Shown here: one piece after another, positions 35,452 to 47,481 of the stretch
Position numbering within the stretch: position 1 is the stretch's first letter
Layout of the letters: each line of letters opens with the position of its first letter
Assembly: GCF_003086295.3 (NCBI RefSeq)
Contig: NC_092047.1
Location: 115,999,323-116,063,322, forward strand
Reading direction: 5' to 3'
Length of the DNA stretch: 64,000 nucleotides
Source: Arachis hypogaea
Lineage: Eukaryota > Streptophyta > Magnoliopsida > Fabales > Fabaceae
Notes under the pieces: model-generated
Databases searched by the model: none
What the model was told of the DNA's origin: nothing
Seen by the model: the letters and a program-made list of their open reading frames with translations, nothing else
Made by a program: the position numbers and the translations under genes

Positions 35452-38400
35452 CTTTTTTTTGAACAAATGAGCTCAACACCTACAAACAACAAAAAATTAA
35501 CGCCTACAAACAATCCCTTGTGTTATCTCCGGCATTGTCATCAATAACAAAAGGGATCCAAGTTACACCAATCTCTGTAACTGGTCAAAGATCTGTGGAA
35601 CACCGCTTCTACTCTAGACTCCTTGTTATTAAAGATCCGCCCGTTCCTCTCTAGCCACACATTCCAAATAACTGCAAAGAAACATATGAACCACTTGTTC
35701 CACTCTTGTTTCTTGTTAACCACTCCTATCCAACTCTCAAAATGTTCTTTCAATGAACTCGGAATAGTCCACAACCTCCCAAGGTCAGATAACCAAGCAC
35801 CCCATACTTGTCAGGTAAACTCACAACCAAGAAACAAGTGATAGATATGTTCAACATCTTTCTTACACAATACACACATGTTATCACCATGACTAATAAT
35901 TCCTAGCCTAAGCAGCCTTTCTTTGATATTCACTCTGCCTATCAACACAAACCAGACAAATAACTCCACTCGTGGCGGAACCAAGCCTTTCCATACTGTT
36001 TTGGTGAAACTGTAACTAGAGATGTTCTCCAAAAGTGTATCTGACTGCATCACCTGCACAAAAGAGTTAGTTGAAAAAATACCTTTCTTGTCAAACTTCC
36101 AAAAAACTCTATCCTGGGTATCACATGCTAACTTTATAGGCCGTAAGGTCTCATGCAAATGATCCACTAGTTCTAACTCCCAATGGAATAATTCTCACTT
36201 TCACTGGAAGTTCCAAATCCACTCTAATCCGTCCCAAAACCCACAGTTCCCTATGACAGATCCTCTTTGGTTTGAAACAGAGAAGAGTCTCGGAAAACTC
36301 GACTTTAACGTCCCACTTTGTAGCCAAGTGTCTTCCCAGAACCAGGTCCGTATTCCATCACCCACCTCCATAGACAGCCCAACAATCATCTTATCTCTCA
36401 CATTACGATCTTTGAACTACAACTGGCAGATATCTTTCCAGGGACCCCCTCGACTAGGTAGTGTCTGAGATGGTAACATCATATTGAGGTTTAAGTTGTG
36501 GCAGGAGCACACAACCTTCTTCCATAAAGGACACTCCTCTTTTGAGAACTGCCACCACCACTTGATAAGAAGGGCTGTGTTCCTAACCACGGCATCACCC
36601 ACTCCTAGTCCACCCAATTTTTTAGGAACCTGGACTACTTCCCACTAAACCAACGCCATACCATTCCTACCTTCCTCCTTGCTCCATAGGAATTTTCTCT
36701 GTAGCGAAATCAGCTTCTCTGCCACTGCCTTTGGCATCTTATATAGGCTCAAATAATAGATCGGCAGGCTATTCAGAAGAGCTTTAATAAGAACTAGCTT
36801 ACCTGCTTTATTGAGCACTTTCGCCTTCCACAAGCCAAGCTTCTCCACCACTTTATCAATTATCGGTTTCCACGTACTTACCCGCCTTGGGTTTGCCCCT
36901 AATATAATACCAAGATATCTGACTGGAAGGTTAGCCTCCTTACATCCCAATAAATTACACATGTCGTAGGTCCATGGCGGTTCGCAATTGATTGGAATTA
37001 AACTTGACTTATCAAAATTGATGCTTAACCCCGACATCAGCTCAAAATACTTTAGTAGCCTGACATAGTTTCTGATGGTCTCCTTCTCTGGTGGGCAGAA
37101 CAGTATAGTGTCATCAGCAAACTGGAGATGTGATAACTCTATATTATCCTTACCAACCAGCAAGGGCGAAATACGTCTGTTCCTGACTGCTTTCCCTACC
37201 ATCCTATGTAGGACATCAACCACAAGAATAAAAAGAAATGGAGACAGTGGATCACCTTGTCTCAAACCTCTTTCCATCTTAAACGGTTTTGTCAGTGAGC
37301 CATTTATCAAGATCGACATTGAAGCTATACCAATACACTCCTTCACCCATTCCCTCCACCTCCAACCAAACCCCATCTTCTGGAGTACAATATCCACGAA
37401 GCTCCACTTTACCCGGTCATAGACCTTCTGGAAGTCCAACTTGATGATCGCTGCTTTATTTTTCCTCATCTTTAACCATTGTACTATTTCGCACACAATA
37501 AGTGCCCCATCGTGTATTTTCCGATCCTTAACAAAAGCACTCTGCGTCTTACCTACTAGACCTGGCATCACTGCTTTCATCCTTCGGACCATCACTTTAG
37601 ATATTACTTTATATATGTAACCAACCATGCTAATCAGCCCGAGGTCCTTAATCTCCTTGGCTCTAGTGAACTTTGTTGCTAGGGCCACCCAGGTGATATT
37701 CGAATAAGAAGGCAGCCTTGATGAGTGAAAAAAATCTAGTACAACTGTCGTGAACTCTACACCAATCCGTCCCAGCACTTTTTAATGAAGTTCATGTTGT
37801 AACCATCGCTTCCTGGAGCTTTAAATGATTCACAGTCCCAAACCACCTCTCTAACCTCCTCCATTGTCGGCACCCTCTCCAATGCTACTGCCTCTTCTTC
37901 ATCAATCTGATTTACCAAGCCATCCCTAAAGCCCAAAACCGGCGATCTCTCCTGACGATACAAATCCTTGTAAAACTCTTTGATAGCAATCTTGATCCGA
38001 GCTTGATTTCTTATCAGCCTTCCATTTATTACCAAAGCATCAATTCTATTATTGCTCCTTCTTGCCGACGCCAAGTTATGAAAGTACCTTGTATTTTTAT
38101 CCATGTCCTTCGCATGCCTGGACCGCGACATTTACTTCCAGTGTATTTCTTTTCTCACATACCACCGCTTGCAACAGCTTACCAGAGCCTTTCTTCTAAC
38201 CTCGACTGTACCATCATAAACTCCATTGCCAGCCATCTCATCTAGCTTCTTTATCTCCTCCTCAAAGCGTTGAATCTTCTTATCCATGTCACCAAAGTTG
38301 TCCTTATGGCATCTCCCCAAAGGCAAAGTTAGAGCCTTCAACTTTTCTGTAAACTCGAGTTCTCCAATATTCCTCCACTACTCCCTAACTGTTCTTAAGA

Positions 38401-38926
38401 AACCCTCATGTGTAAACCAAGAATCTAAACTCCGAAAAGGACGTGGACCACCTCTGAATTTGGAATCCTCCACTATAATCGGGCAGTGATCAAACAAGCC
38501 TCTCGGCCTACCTTTTAATCGAATTTTCGAAAATTTCTCAAGCCATTCTACACTTAAAAGAACCCTATCAATGCGGCTGCAGGAGCGGCCTCTGAACCAA
38601 GTAAATTTTCAATCATTCAATGGTAAGTCAACTAGTTGCATATCTTGGACCCAGTCCTTGAATTGTGCTGCCGACGCTGATAGTCTATCCTGACCTTTCC
38701 TCTCTTCAACCTGTATGATCTCATTAAGGTCTCCCATATAACATATCGGATCTTGACATAGCCCAACTATAAAGCTCAGTTCCTCCCACACAACCAGTTT
38801 CTCCATTCTAGTATGAGCACCATATGCCAAACAGAATGCATAGTTGAACTCATTTTTTAAAAGGACTCCTTCAACACATATTCATTTTTCCCCTTTGTAA
38901 CAAGTATTCATTTTAAACTGCATGTC
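35452..38926 (-). mobile_element. LINE (L1-like), degenerate, 5' end cut by an LTR element
   Basis: Read on the minus strand from 38926. 38830-38609 and traces upstream are the C-terminal half of the endonuclease (CYMGDLNEI, the GDxN box). 38341-37757 is the linker (KDNFGDMDKKI, DKNTRYFHNLASARRSNNRI). 37778-36645 is the reverse transcriptase with KTQSAFVKDRKIHDGAL, LKLDFQKVYDRVKW (normally KAYD), RQGDPLSPFLFI and LQFADDTILF. 36617-35541 is the zf-RVT and C-terminal region. Several stops and frameshifts break it. A run of eight A on the minus strand (about 35459-35452) marks the 3' tail. The 5' side ends exactly where a TG-starting LTR begins at 38927, so the missing part was separated by that insertion. 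Confidence 0.92.
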
Positions 38927-40564
38927 TGATGAATCCATATTTGATGGTAATTTTTGGTTGGATTTGAGTGGATTTTATCATACAAACCCACATTTATTTA
39001 CCTAAATATCATGGTTTTGTTTTTTCTCTCTAAATTATGTCCAATTGTGAAAACATGCTATTTTGTGCTTAATTTAATCAATTTTATTCCACTTTCATTC
39101 CATTCGATGCCTTGATGGTTTTGATGAGTGATTTCAGGTGTAATAGGTTATAATGGCTTGATAAGAGTGGAAGAAAAGCATGGAATTGGGAGAAAACATG
39201 AAGAAATCAAAGGAGAGAAGCATTTCAGAGTGTGCCTACGCACACTTTCTGTGCCTACGCACAAGGGTCAAAATCAGCAAGTGTGCCTACGCACAACTCC
39301 TGTGCGTATGCAAAGAATGGAAATCAGCAAGTGTGCCTATGCATAACTTCTGTGCGTACGCACAGGAGGAAAAATCAGCAAGTGTGCGTACGCACAAGTA
39401 CCAGCGCGTGACTTCATTAAAAAGTCATGTGGCTTGCGATTTGAGGGACTTTTTGGCCCATTTCTGAAAGCTTTGATGCATCTATGAAGGGGCAAGCAAC
39501 AACATATACTACCATACTTCATACAATACATTTAGGAGAAGTTTTAGGGTAGTTTTAGGTTAGATTTTCTCTCAATTTTCTTAGGGTTTTTAATGTTTTG
39601 TAGAATTTTATAGTTCAAGTTTTGATTTTGGATTCTAGCAATTTTCATTGTAAGTATTTCTTTAATTGTCTCTTTTATTATACTACTTGTTCTACACCTT
39701 CTTATATTTTACTTTTCTTTGTCAATATATATATAGTTTTGCAATTTTGAGTTTAATTGATGAATTTGATGTTTGATGGTTTTTTCATGATTATTGAGTT
39801 GCCTTTGTTGATTTTGATCATTTGTGGTTCATAATTTTTAATTATTTTCCCAATTTTGCTATGTTTTGTGAATATACCTACCATGTGTTTGATGAAATAC
39901 CAATTGTGATTATGGGGTAGATTTTCACCCCTTGACTTGGGAAAATAAGTATATGGATTACTAGAGTCATAGTGTTCGACATTTAGTGATGATTCTTGGG
40001 TTGTTAGTTGTTATTGTCTCCACTAACGCTAGCTTCTTATTAAGGTAATTAGTAAGATAGTTAGGATTTGTGGATTAAGCACAATTATACTCACTTAACT
40101 TACTCTTCGATGTTAAGGGTTGACTAAGTGAGATTAATCCATCATAATTATCATAGTTGTAGTTATGCCAAGGAAGGGATTCCGTAACTCATCCCAAGTC
40201 AAGGTTCCATTTATGTTTTGAACCACATTTTCATCAATTTTGAGTCTTACTTATTTATATTACATACATAGTTCCTTTATTCCTTTATTAGTTTATTAAT
40301 TGCAATTTTGATCGTTCTTTTATCTCTTTATTGTTTGCTTGTTTATTGAAAACACCCTTTACTTTTCACAACCAATTTTATGCACTTATTGACACTAGTT
40401 CCTAGGAAAGACGACCCGAGATTTAATTACTCTTGGTTATTTGAATTAGAAATTTAAACTTTGATTGAAAGGGTTACTTGTTGGTTTAGACTATGCTATC
40501 AACGAAGAAATTGTTTTGCTAAATTTCCAAACCATCGTGATTTTCTTACATCAAGTTTTTGGCG
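38927..40564 (+). mobile_element. Ty3-like LTR with start of PBS (element 1)
   Basis: The LTR appears to run from TGATGAATCC at 38927 to ATCA at 40553. It is followed by AGTTTTTGGCG, the first bases of a TTTTTGGCGCCGTTGCC-type primer-binding site, which is then interrupted by another LTR at 40566. The 5' third contains at least five GTGCxTACGCAC-type motifs (39234-39400). The 3' part has the AAAGACGACCCGAG box seen in many legume Ty3 LTRs. No internal coding region of this element is in view. The 5' boundary is inferred, because its matching LTR is not in the window. Confidence 0.7.
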
Positions 40565-40565
40565 T

Positions 40566-42009
40566 TGATAAACCACTATTTTATGGTTTATCTTGTGCTA
40601 AATTGAGTGGTTTTCAACTTTTCATCAGTCCTCTGCACACTTATTCAGGCAATTCGCATGTTCTACGTTTACCTTCCCAATTTTATGTCATGATTGAAAA
40701 CTTGCTTCCTAAGCCTTTAAACTGTCAATTTTTAATTCCCCTCTATACCATTCGATGTCGTGATCAGTGTGTTAAGTATTTACAGGCTTTATAGGGTAGG
40801 AATGGCTCAGAGGACGGAAAGGAAGCTTACAAAAATGGAAGGAATACAAAGAAACAATGGAGCTGACCAGCGAGGACGACGCGCACGCGCATCTGGCGCG
40901 CACGCATGCATTGGTGCAGAAGACCCTCGACGCGCACGCGCACCTGGTGCATACGCGTGACGTGCGCGACGTACTGAAATTACAGAAAACACTGGGGGCG
41001 ATTTTGGACTGAGTTTAGACCCAGTTTTTGGCCCAGAAATACAGAGTAGAGCCAAGAGACAGTAGAGACTCAACACACAATTCATCATTCATTAGTTTTA
41101 GTTTAGTTTTTGAATCTTGGAGAGAGAATACTGCTTCCTCCAGGATTCTTCATAGTCATACGTTTTCTAGTGCTATATTTCGGATTGGATATTGAAAAGA
41201 GTCACTACCTCCATTGAAGTCTTGTTAGTATAGTTTGTTTTTCCTATTCCCTTACTCTTCCATATCCTTTAATCTTTGTTCAGAGTTACAATTGGATTGA
41301 TTTTAGAATTTATTAATGCAAGAGTATTTTTCTATCTAATTCTATTATTTGTTTAATTGCTTCCAAATTAATTTTAATTACCATGTCTCCTTTCTATTCC
41401 TTTTATATGTTTATAAGAATGGCATTCATGTTAACCGAGTAAATCCTAACTTGACTTGGGAGTTGATTAATAGGAGACCCTTGAGTTGGGAGACTCAAGA
41501 GCTAATTGGTAATTGGAAGTTGTTGGCTGGCTCTCTAGTCACTAACGCTAATCCTTCCCAAGGGAGAGGATTAGGACTTGTGAATAGAAATTGGTTCATT
41601 TACTTGACTTTCCCTTATTCAGTAAGGGTTAACTAAGTAATAACAGCAATCTTTTACTATTACTCTTGAGAAATTTCAATAAGGATAGAACTTCCGATTA
41701 ATCTTCTCCCAGTCAAGGCTTTTTATTCAAATTACATAAACCTTTTGCCAATTTTCATCGCTTTAATTTATAATTAATTATTTCTCTATTCCCCAATTCT
41801 AAAACTTCTCATAACACTCCTGACCAATAAACTGCACTCTTTTGTCAATTCGTTGGGAGATGACCCGAGAATTCTACTCCCAGTATTTTTATTCTTAATT
41901 AGTGACAACCCCTTTCTAAATTGATACGCAGAATTTTGTCGGTAGAGATCTATACTCACAACGCAACTATTTCTGAAAAATCTTTACCATCAGCTTTCCA
42001 CGCTCATCA
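40566..42009 (+). repeat. 5' LTR of Ty3-like element 2
   Basis: The LTR runs from TGATAAACCACTATTTTATGG to CTCATCA, about 1.44 kb. The box GGGAGATGACCCGAGAATTC lies near 41864, and a GCGCACGCGCA-type cluster at 40874-40965. A primer-binding-site-like sequence follows directly. No partner LTR was found in the window. Confidence 0.8.
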
Positions 42010-42028
42010 GGCGCCGTTGACGGGGAGC
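42010..42028 (+). other. Primer-binding site of Ty3-like element 2
   Basis: GGCGCCGTTGACGGGGAG matches TGGCGCCGTTGCCGGGGA, the complement of a tRNA 3' end (tRNA-Asp type, from memory), except for the missing first T, one internal change and the last base. It lies immediately after the LTR end. Confidence 0.75.
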
Positions 42029-42813
42029 TAGTGCAATGAGTGCTATATTTTGGTTATTGTGAATATGTGAATAGTGTGAATAGATACTTTTTTGGTTGTT
42101 TGATTGTTTTGCTATTAATTAGGATTTTGTTTCTTTTGTTAATTGATGTCTTTAGTTTTTATTTTCAATTTTCTCTATGAGTTATCACCCTCTTGGTTTG
42201 GAGTATAGTTGTGATCATTTTATAGGACCTGATAACTTCAATTTTGGATTGTATCATGGGATTGGAGCATCAATTTTGGAAGGAGCAACCTCCTCTATAC
42301 TACAATGAGCAAAACCTTCCCCAATATGCATACCCAAACCAAGAATATGGTGGACTTCACTTTGATTATGCACCTCCACCACCATATACCTATGACCCAT
42401 ACCCCCAACATAATTCTCAATCACCATATTTTCAAACACCACACCAATACCATCATCCACCTACTTACATACCACCTCAAGATACTCATCAACATGAATC
42501 ATCTCCCACATATACAACTTTTTCTCCAAATAATAAAACTCCTTTTTCACCACAATGTGAAGTTTTCCCACCATTGGCCCAAGACCATCAAGACATCCAA
42601 GTCTTTCTCCAAGAACAAGAAGGATTCTGAAAGGCTCAAGGGCAATTCATGGCTACCATAGCCGAAGCGGTGAACCGCTTGGTTATACTACGCTCATCGG
42701 ATCAAGGCACTCCTCTTGAAGAATGTGAAGGATCGACTAAAAAGTGTAGTGAGGAGGAGAACGTGGAGCCTCAAGGGAAAAAAGAAGGGTTAGAGCATAA
42801 ATTACAACAAGAG
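42029..42813 (+). pseudogene. Internal 5' part of Ty3-like element 2 (gag-position ORF, frameshifted)
   Basis: A start at 42177 opens a frame (MSYHPLGLEYSCDHFIGPDN) that stops after 43 codons. The reading continues in another frame (42244-42630) as a Tyr/Pro/Gln/His-rich protein, with segments such as YAPPPPYTYDPYPQ. It is then open but interrupted to 42813, where a Sirevirus is inserted. This Pro/Tyr-rich protein occupies the gag position. No protease, RT or integrase follows on the far side (54328-54846 and 56403-56870), so the element looks non-autonomous. Confidence 0.65.
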
Positions 42814-44688
42814 TGATGGTTTCAGTGGCTTAAGAGAAGGGGGGGTTGAATCTTAAGCCCCCTTTTTGCTTGATAACACTTGCTGACTTGTCAAATTAAT
42901 TCTGGAAACTTTTACTCTTTTTATCTCTTCACTGCATACGAGACTTTTTGTTTTGTCTCGTCCCTAGCCACAAGATTTTTCTTTTTGTCTCGTCACTTGG
43001 CACGAGATAAATTTGGTTTATGCTCCTGTGAGTAGAAAACAGAAATGGAGTAGAAAGAGAGAAGATCACACCTAGATATATCCTGGTTCGGCTGCTAAGT
43101 GCAGTGCAGCCTACATCCAGTCTCCATCACTAACATGATGGAATTTCACTATAATCAATCTGATTACAACTTGTAAAGTGCTAACCCAACTTACAAGGGG
43201 ATTCCCACAGAATCATGAAACACAACATAGATGAACAAAGGACCTCTAAGACATCTATGGCTTTTTCTTTTAATTTTGCACTCTCTGCCTTTTTCCGCTC
43301 TATGGCTTTTTCTTACAAACCTCACTGTTTGCCTTTTACCATGAGACTCAAGACATGACAAAATTAAACAGAAAAATTACAAAACAGAATACATTGAAGG
43401 AGAAGAGAAAACTGTTAGCTCAAGTAGCTCTGAGAACTCTGTGCCTTGCACTCTCAAATTTTCTCCTTGCTTCAAACAGTGGTTGTCCACCCTTATTATA
43501 GAAGAGGGAAGCCTTCACTTATTGAAGCCAAAAACCGAACCAACTTCTTCCTCCTTCAACAAACCAGTTCGGCCACATAGAGAGAGAAGAGATAACCATG
43601 TAGAAACCAACATGCAATTACCTCCAGTTCTTTCTTGACCATCACTCTTCATCAATCCGAGCTCTCCATCCTTGACTTGCTCTCCAAGATGGATTTCTGG
43701 CCCTTGATGCTTCATGATGATAATGACTTCATCTGCTTCAATCTCTGCCTCAACCATCACTTCGCCACTCTAGCTACTCCCTGTGGTAGTTGAGCAGAAT
43801 CAAAGACAAGCCATTCTTCAAGAATCTCCCTTGCTGGCCGAATCTTCAACCTCCATTTTTGAGCATGAAAGGCTCAAGATGATCTCACCAAATCTAACCA
43901 CATTTGGTGAATATCTCAGCCACAGCTCATTTTTATTTTAGTATGTTTTCTTGCCATCATTTGCTTGATGGTCTTGATGCATGCAACTTCTTCTTTTTCT
44001 TTGTTGATGAGCATTGCTTCCATAGTTCTCTGGACAAGGACCGAAGAAAGAAGAAAAAGGAGAAAGAGATGAGAGAGAATGTGAAGTTAAAGTAAAAGCA
44101 ATTAAATGAAAACAAGACACATTGATAGATTTCTTTTACTTCCCTTGCTTTGAGTAGCGTATAGCATTAATCATAATGATTCCCATCAAATCAAAGTCAA
44201 GTTCTCTCTCATGTTTCCAATGCTAGCTTATTTAAATTTGAAATCCATTTTTTTGCAAGCAATGGAATCCGTTGGAGAGTATGAAGCCTTTTTCTTTGCT
44301 TCATGGATTCGGTCAAGGCATGATGAACTCTCCTTTCAAATGGAATTGGGCTTGGTTGCAAAGATAATTAAGTCAGGCCCAAGAGTAACATTTGCTTTCC
44401 TGATAAATTTTGGAGCGCACATAAAGCATGCAGGAAGGCATTCTTTGGGCTTTGAAGTAATAAGATTTATTCCAGCCCAACATCTATTGTGACCATTCAG
44501 CCAAAATGCAAGAAACATTAAACAAGGCTGAATTCAGTTTTGATTTTGGGCTTGCTGCATTTTGTTTATTCTCGGCCCAATAAGAAACTTGTACATCAAA
44601 ATTAAAATAATCAAAATTATATTAATAATTTTGCTGTTAATAATGTTTGATAATCATTAATTTAGTTTAGAGTTTTCCAAACTCATCA
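42814..44688 (-). repeat. Sirevirus 3' LTR
   Basis: Begins TGATGGTTTCAGTGG and ends CCAAACTCATCA on the plus strand. It corresponds to 52449-54322. All open frames inside it (near 43.4-44.5 kb) recur in the other LTR and are not genes. Confidence 0.96.
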
Positions 44689-44701
44689 ATCTCCCCCTTG
44701 A
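44689..44701 (-). other. Polypurine tract next to the Sirevirus 3' LTR
   Basis: On the minus strand TCAAGGGGGAGAT directly precedes the LTR start, the expected position of the plus-strand DNA primer. Very similar G-rich purine runs lie at 44781-44790, 44806-44815, 45428-45438 and 47396-47406. Confidence 0.85.
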
Positions 44702-45629
44702 TGACAAACATTATTAAAAATTGAAATGGAAAGAAATTTAAAGTTTGAGTAAAGAATACTCCCTTTGAATTTTTGAATTTCTCCCCCTTTCAAATTGTCA
44801 CATGGCTCCCCCTTAATATATGCCATTTTTACCAAGGGAGGCACTAACCTGTAACAATTTTAATCAAGCTTCAAGTAACAATGTTATTCAACATATTTAT
44901 TTTGAGATGTTGAATGCTTGATTTATGAGCAGAATTGGATGATAATCAAAACTCATTTATTATCAATAAATTGATTTTCTGCTCAAACTATTTCATACAC
45001 AAAAATATCAAAATATTTTTCAAATCCTTTCCTGTTAAGAATATCAGAGCAACACAACATGATGGAAAAATATTTGATCAAACAAACAAGGCAGTTTTAA
45101 TATATTACATAGTTTAAAGGAACTGCCAAAAATAAGTTTTTCCAATAAGTTTATCAATGATGATTCAGTAAACAGGCATTAAAATAATTCAACCATCATT
45201 ATAAACCAAATGCCAAATGAGTATTAACTAATCATGATAAACTAAGCAGCAACCATAGTGAATGCATTATGATAAACTAAGCAGCAACCACAGTGAATGC
45301 AATAACAACATGCATTCTTTGAACAAGGGTGATCATGAATTTTCAATTTTGAAAACTTCATCCCCTGTTCCCCTGTTTTCCTCCAGCCCCTGTTTCGTTC
45401 CAATTTCAATTTTGGAACCTAAATTTCCTCCCCCTTTTGTCATCACAGGGGCACCTGCACAAAACATTGTTATAGAAAAAAACAGAATATGCAATATAAC
45501 AGTCCAAAACATAATCAAACAGTGTCAACAAAGTATCCTCTAGGTAGCTATTGTCAATTGCAGCCCTAACAAAAAAACAAAATAACTAATTGAGCCAATA
45601 AGTGCCAATATCAAATAGTAACCAGAAAG

Positions 45630-47054
45630 TTAATCATCAGAAAGATTAAACTCAGATTCCTCCTTGGCGCCATCACTGCCAGCTTCTTCTTCAAGGCTCT
45701 CCAACATTAGACTGACCCTCTCTTGGCATTTCTTCCATGCCGACTCATTCTCATAAGCAAGTTTGCGAGCAGACTTGTGAAATTGAACCATGAGATCAGA
45801 CATATTGGTGAATTCTGTGAGAATTTCTCTGAGGGAACCAGTCGTTTTTGAGGATTCGGGGCGGCTTTCAAAATTATCATCAGAAGCAATTGATTTCTTT
45901 CCCTTTTTCGTAGTCCCGCCTCCCCTGATCTTGGAGACCTTGTTCTCAACATCCTCATTGGTTAAATCTACCTTAAAGTACTAAAAAATGCATGTAAGAA
46001 ACATTCCATAGGGTAGATTGGCCTTTTTTGTACTTTTCACAGACTCCCACATATGACGAATCATGATATAACTAAAAGAAATGGAAGTTGAAGTAACAAG
46101 AGCAAATATTATAAGACAATCAGATACGGTTACCCTGTTGTGAGAACCACTTTGAGGAGTGAGAATGTGAGTGATGATGCGGTGCAGCAGAGAGTTAGTT
46201 GGGCCTAAAGCTTTATGAGTCGGAACAGTTCCATCTAGGCCAGACAAATTTTCACAGATTTGATGAATCACCTGCTTGTATGTAACTCCGACATGTGAGT
46301 CCCATTTATCACTCATGTAAACCTTTGGCCCTTCATCAATGTATCCAAGGGCAGCAGAGATGGTTTCAGAATTCAGGGTGATCTGAACCCGTTTCACATA
46401 AGAGTGAAAGCTACCATCAATAAACCTTAGATTTGCATAAAACTGCCTGACCAGCCCTGGGTACACCAGTTTATGAATATGGAGCAGAGGTGACCATTTA
46501 AGACCTTCAAACATGGGTTGTAAGTCAATTCCTTTGGATGCCAGAGATTTAAGATTCACTAGGTAAGAGAGACACAAATGCCGTTTCTCCAGGACTTCAT
46601 TGTGGAATTCAAAAGCAGCACACGTAGAGAACCTGGCAGGATCGAAATGTGAGTGTGGTTTATGAAACTTGTTCTTGAACTCCATTGACCCAAGGTTCGT
46701 GGGTTCTCTGGTCTCATGGAACTCAAAACCCTTCGTCTTCTTGGAGCTCTTTCCTGATGCATGTGGGGTGGTTCTTTTCGGCGATGATGGAGGAGGTGAG
46801 GTATGAGACTCCTCTACTTCTTCTTCAACGCTGGGCTCCTTCGCCTTCTCGATCTTTCTTCTTCCAGAAGATTTTTGAGCGATAACCTTGCGCCTCATAG
46901 TCTCGGTTCGCTTGGAGGGGGGTGAAAGAGACGAAGAAGAGGTGGAATGGATGTGAATGTGGGTATGTGTTTGAGGTGTAGAGGGTTTTTGAGACTGGCG
47001 AATTCTCTCACTCTTCCTTGGGGCTGTTTTCTTTTTCATAATGAAGAAGATCAA
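45630..47054 (-). pseudogene. Sirevirus env-like ORF with one in-frame stop
   Basis: The frame opens at 47054, but the methionine at 47039 (MKKKTAPRKSERIRQ) is the likelier start. It is Lys/Arg/Ser/Pro-rich at the N-terminus, followed by a conserved globular region including FHKPHSHFDPARFSTCAAF and VYPGLVRQFYANLRF. A TAG at 45983-45981 interrupts it, after which the same frame stays open for a further 116 codons to a TAA at 45632-45630, ending in an acidic tail. This ORF class sits after pol in SIRE-type elements. It is called env-like by position, and I see no clear signal peptide or fusion motif. A domesticated or structural role is unproven. Confidence 0.85.
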
Positions 47055-47481
47055 TGGAGATGGAAGATGGAGAGGAAAAGGTAGCCGAATAGTGAGGGAG
47101 TGATGGGAGGTTAGAGAAGCATTAAATGCTTAATTGGAAAGAGAATGAGGGAAGTTATTACCCATTAATGGAGCGGTTATTATCCAAGGGAGTTTCAAAA
47201 ACTGAAAAGAAGTTTCCCTAAATCAAGGGATTACTTGGAGGGAAAGATTTGATTTGACAACATACTTCTTCCAACAAGATTTGATGTGACAAACAAGAGA
47301 TTTTTGTTGATTTTAAAAGAAAGGAAACTAACAAAACTGTCATGGTGAGGTCAAAGAAGTTTGGTGGGGCCCATAAAATTTGAATTCTGCGTTGCCTCCC
47401 CCTTGACCACAGCTTCTTCCATCATGTTATGATTTTATCTCATCCAAACCTACGAGCAAAAACTTAAACAGAGTCACATAT

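Noticed and set aside
39230..39400. Regularly spaced GTGCGTACGCAC units resembling a CRISPR-like array
   Set aside because: Spacers are not distinct unique sequences and the repeats vary. The units sit inside a plant LTR and recur in other Ty3-type sequences.
40760..41088. Ala/Arg/His-rich frames on both strands
   Set aside because: They come from the GCGCACGCGCA cluster of an LTR.
43441..44518. Several 60-93 codon frames, repeated at 53.0-54.2 kb
   Set aside because: All are within the two Sirevirus LTRs and occur in both, so they are not independent genes.
46559..46885. Extra frames overlapping the env-like ORF
   Set aside because: They are in other phases of the same DNA with no conserved content.
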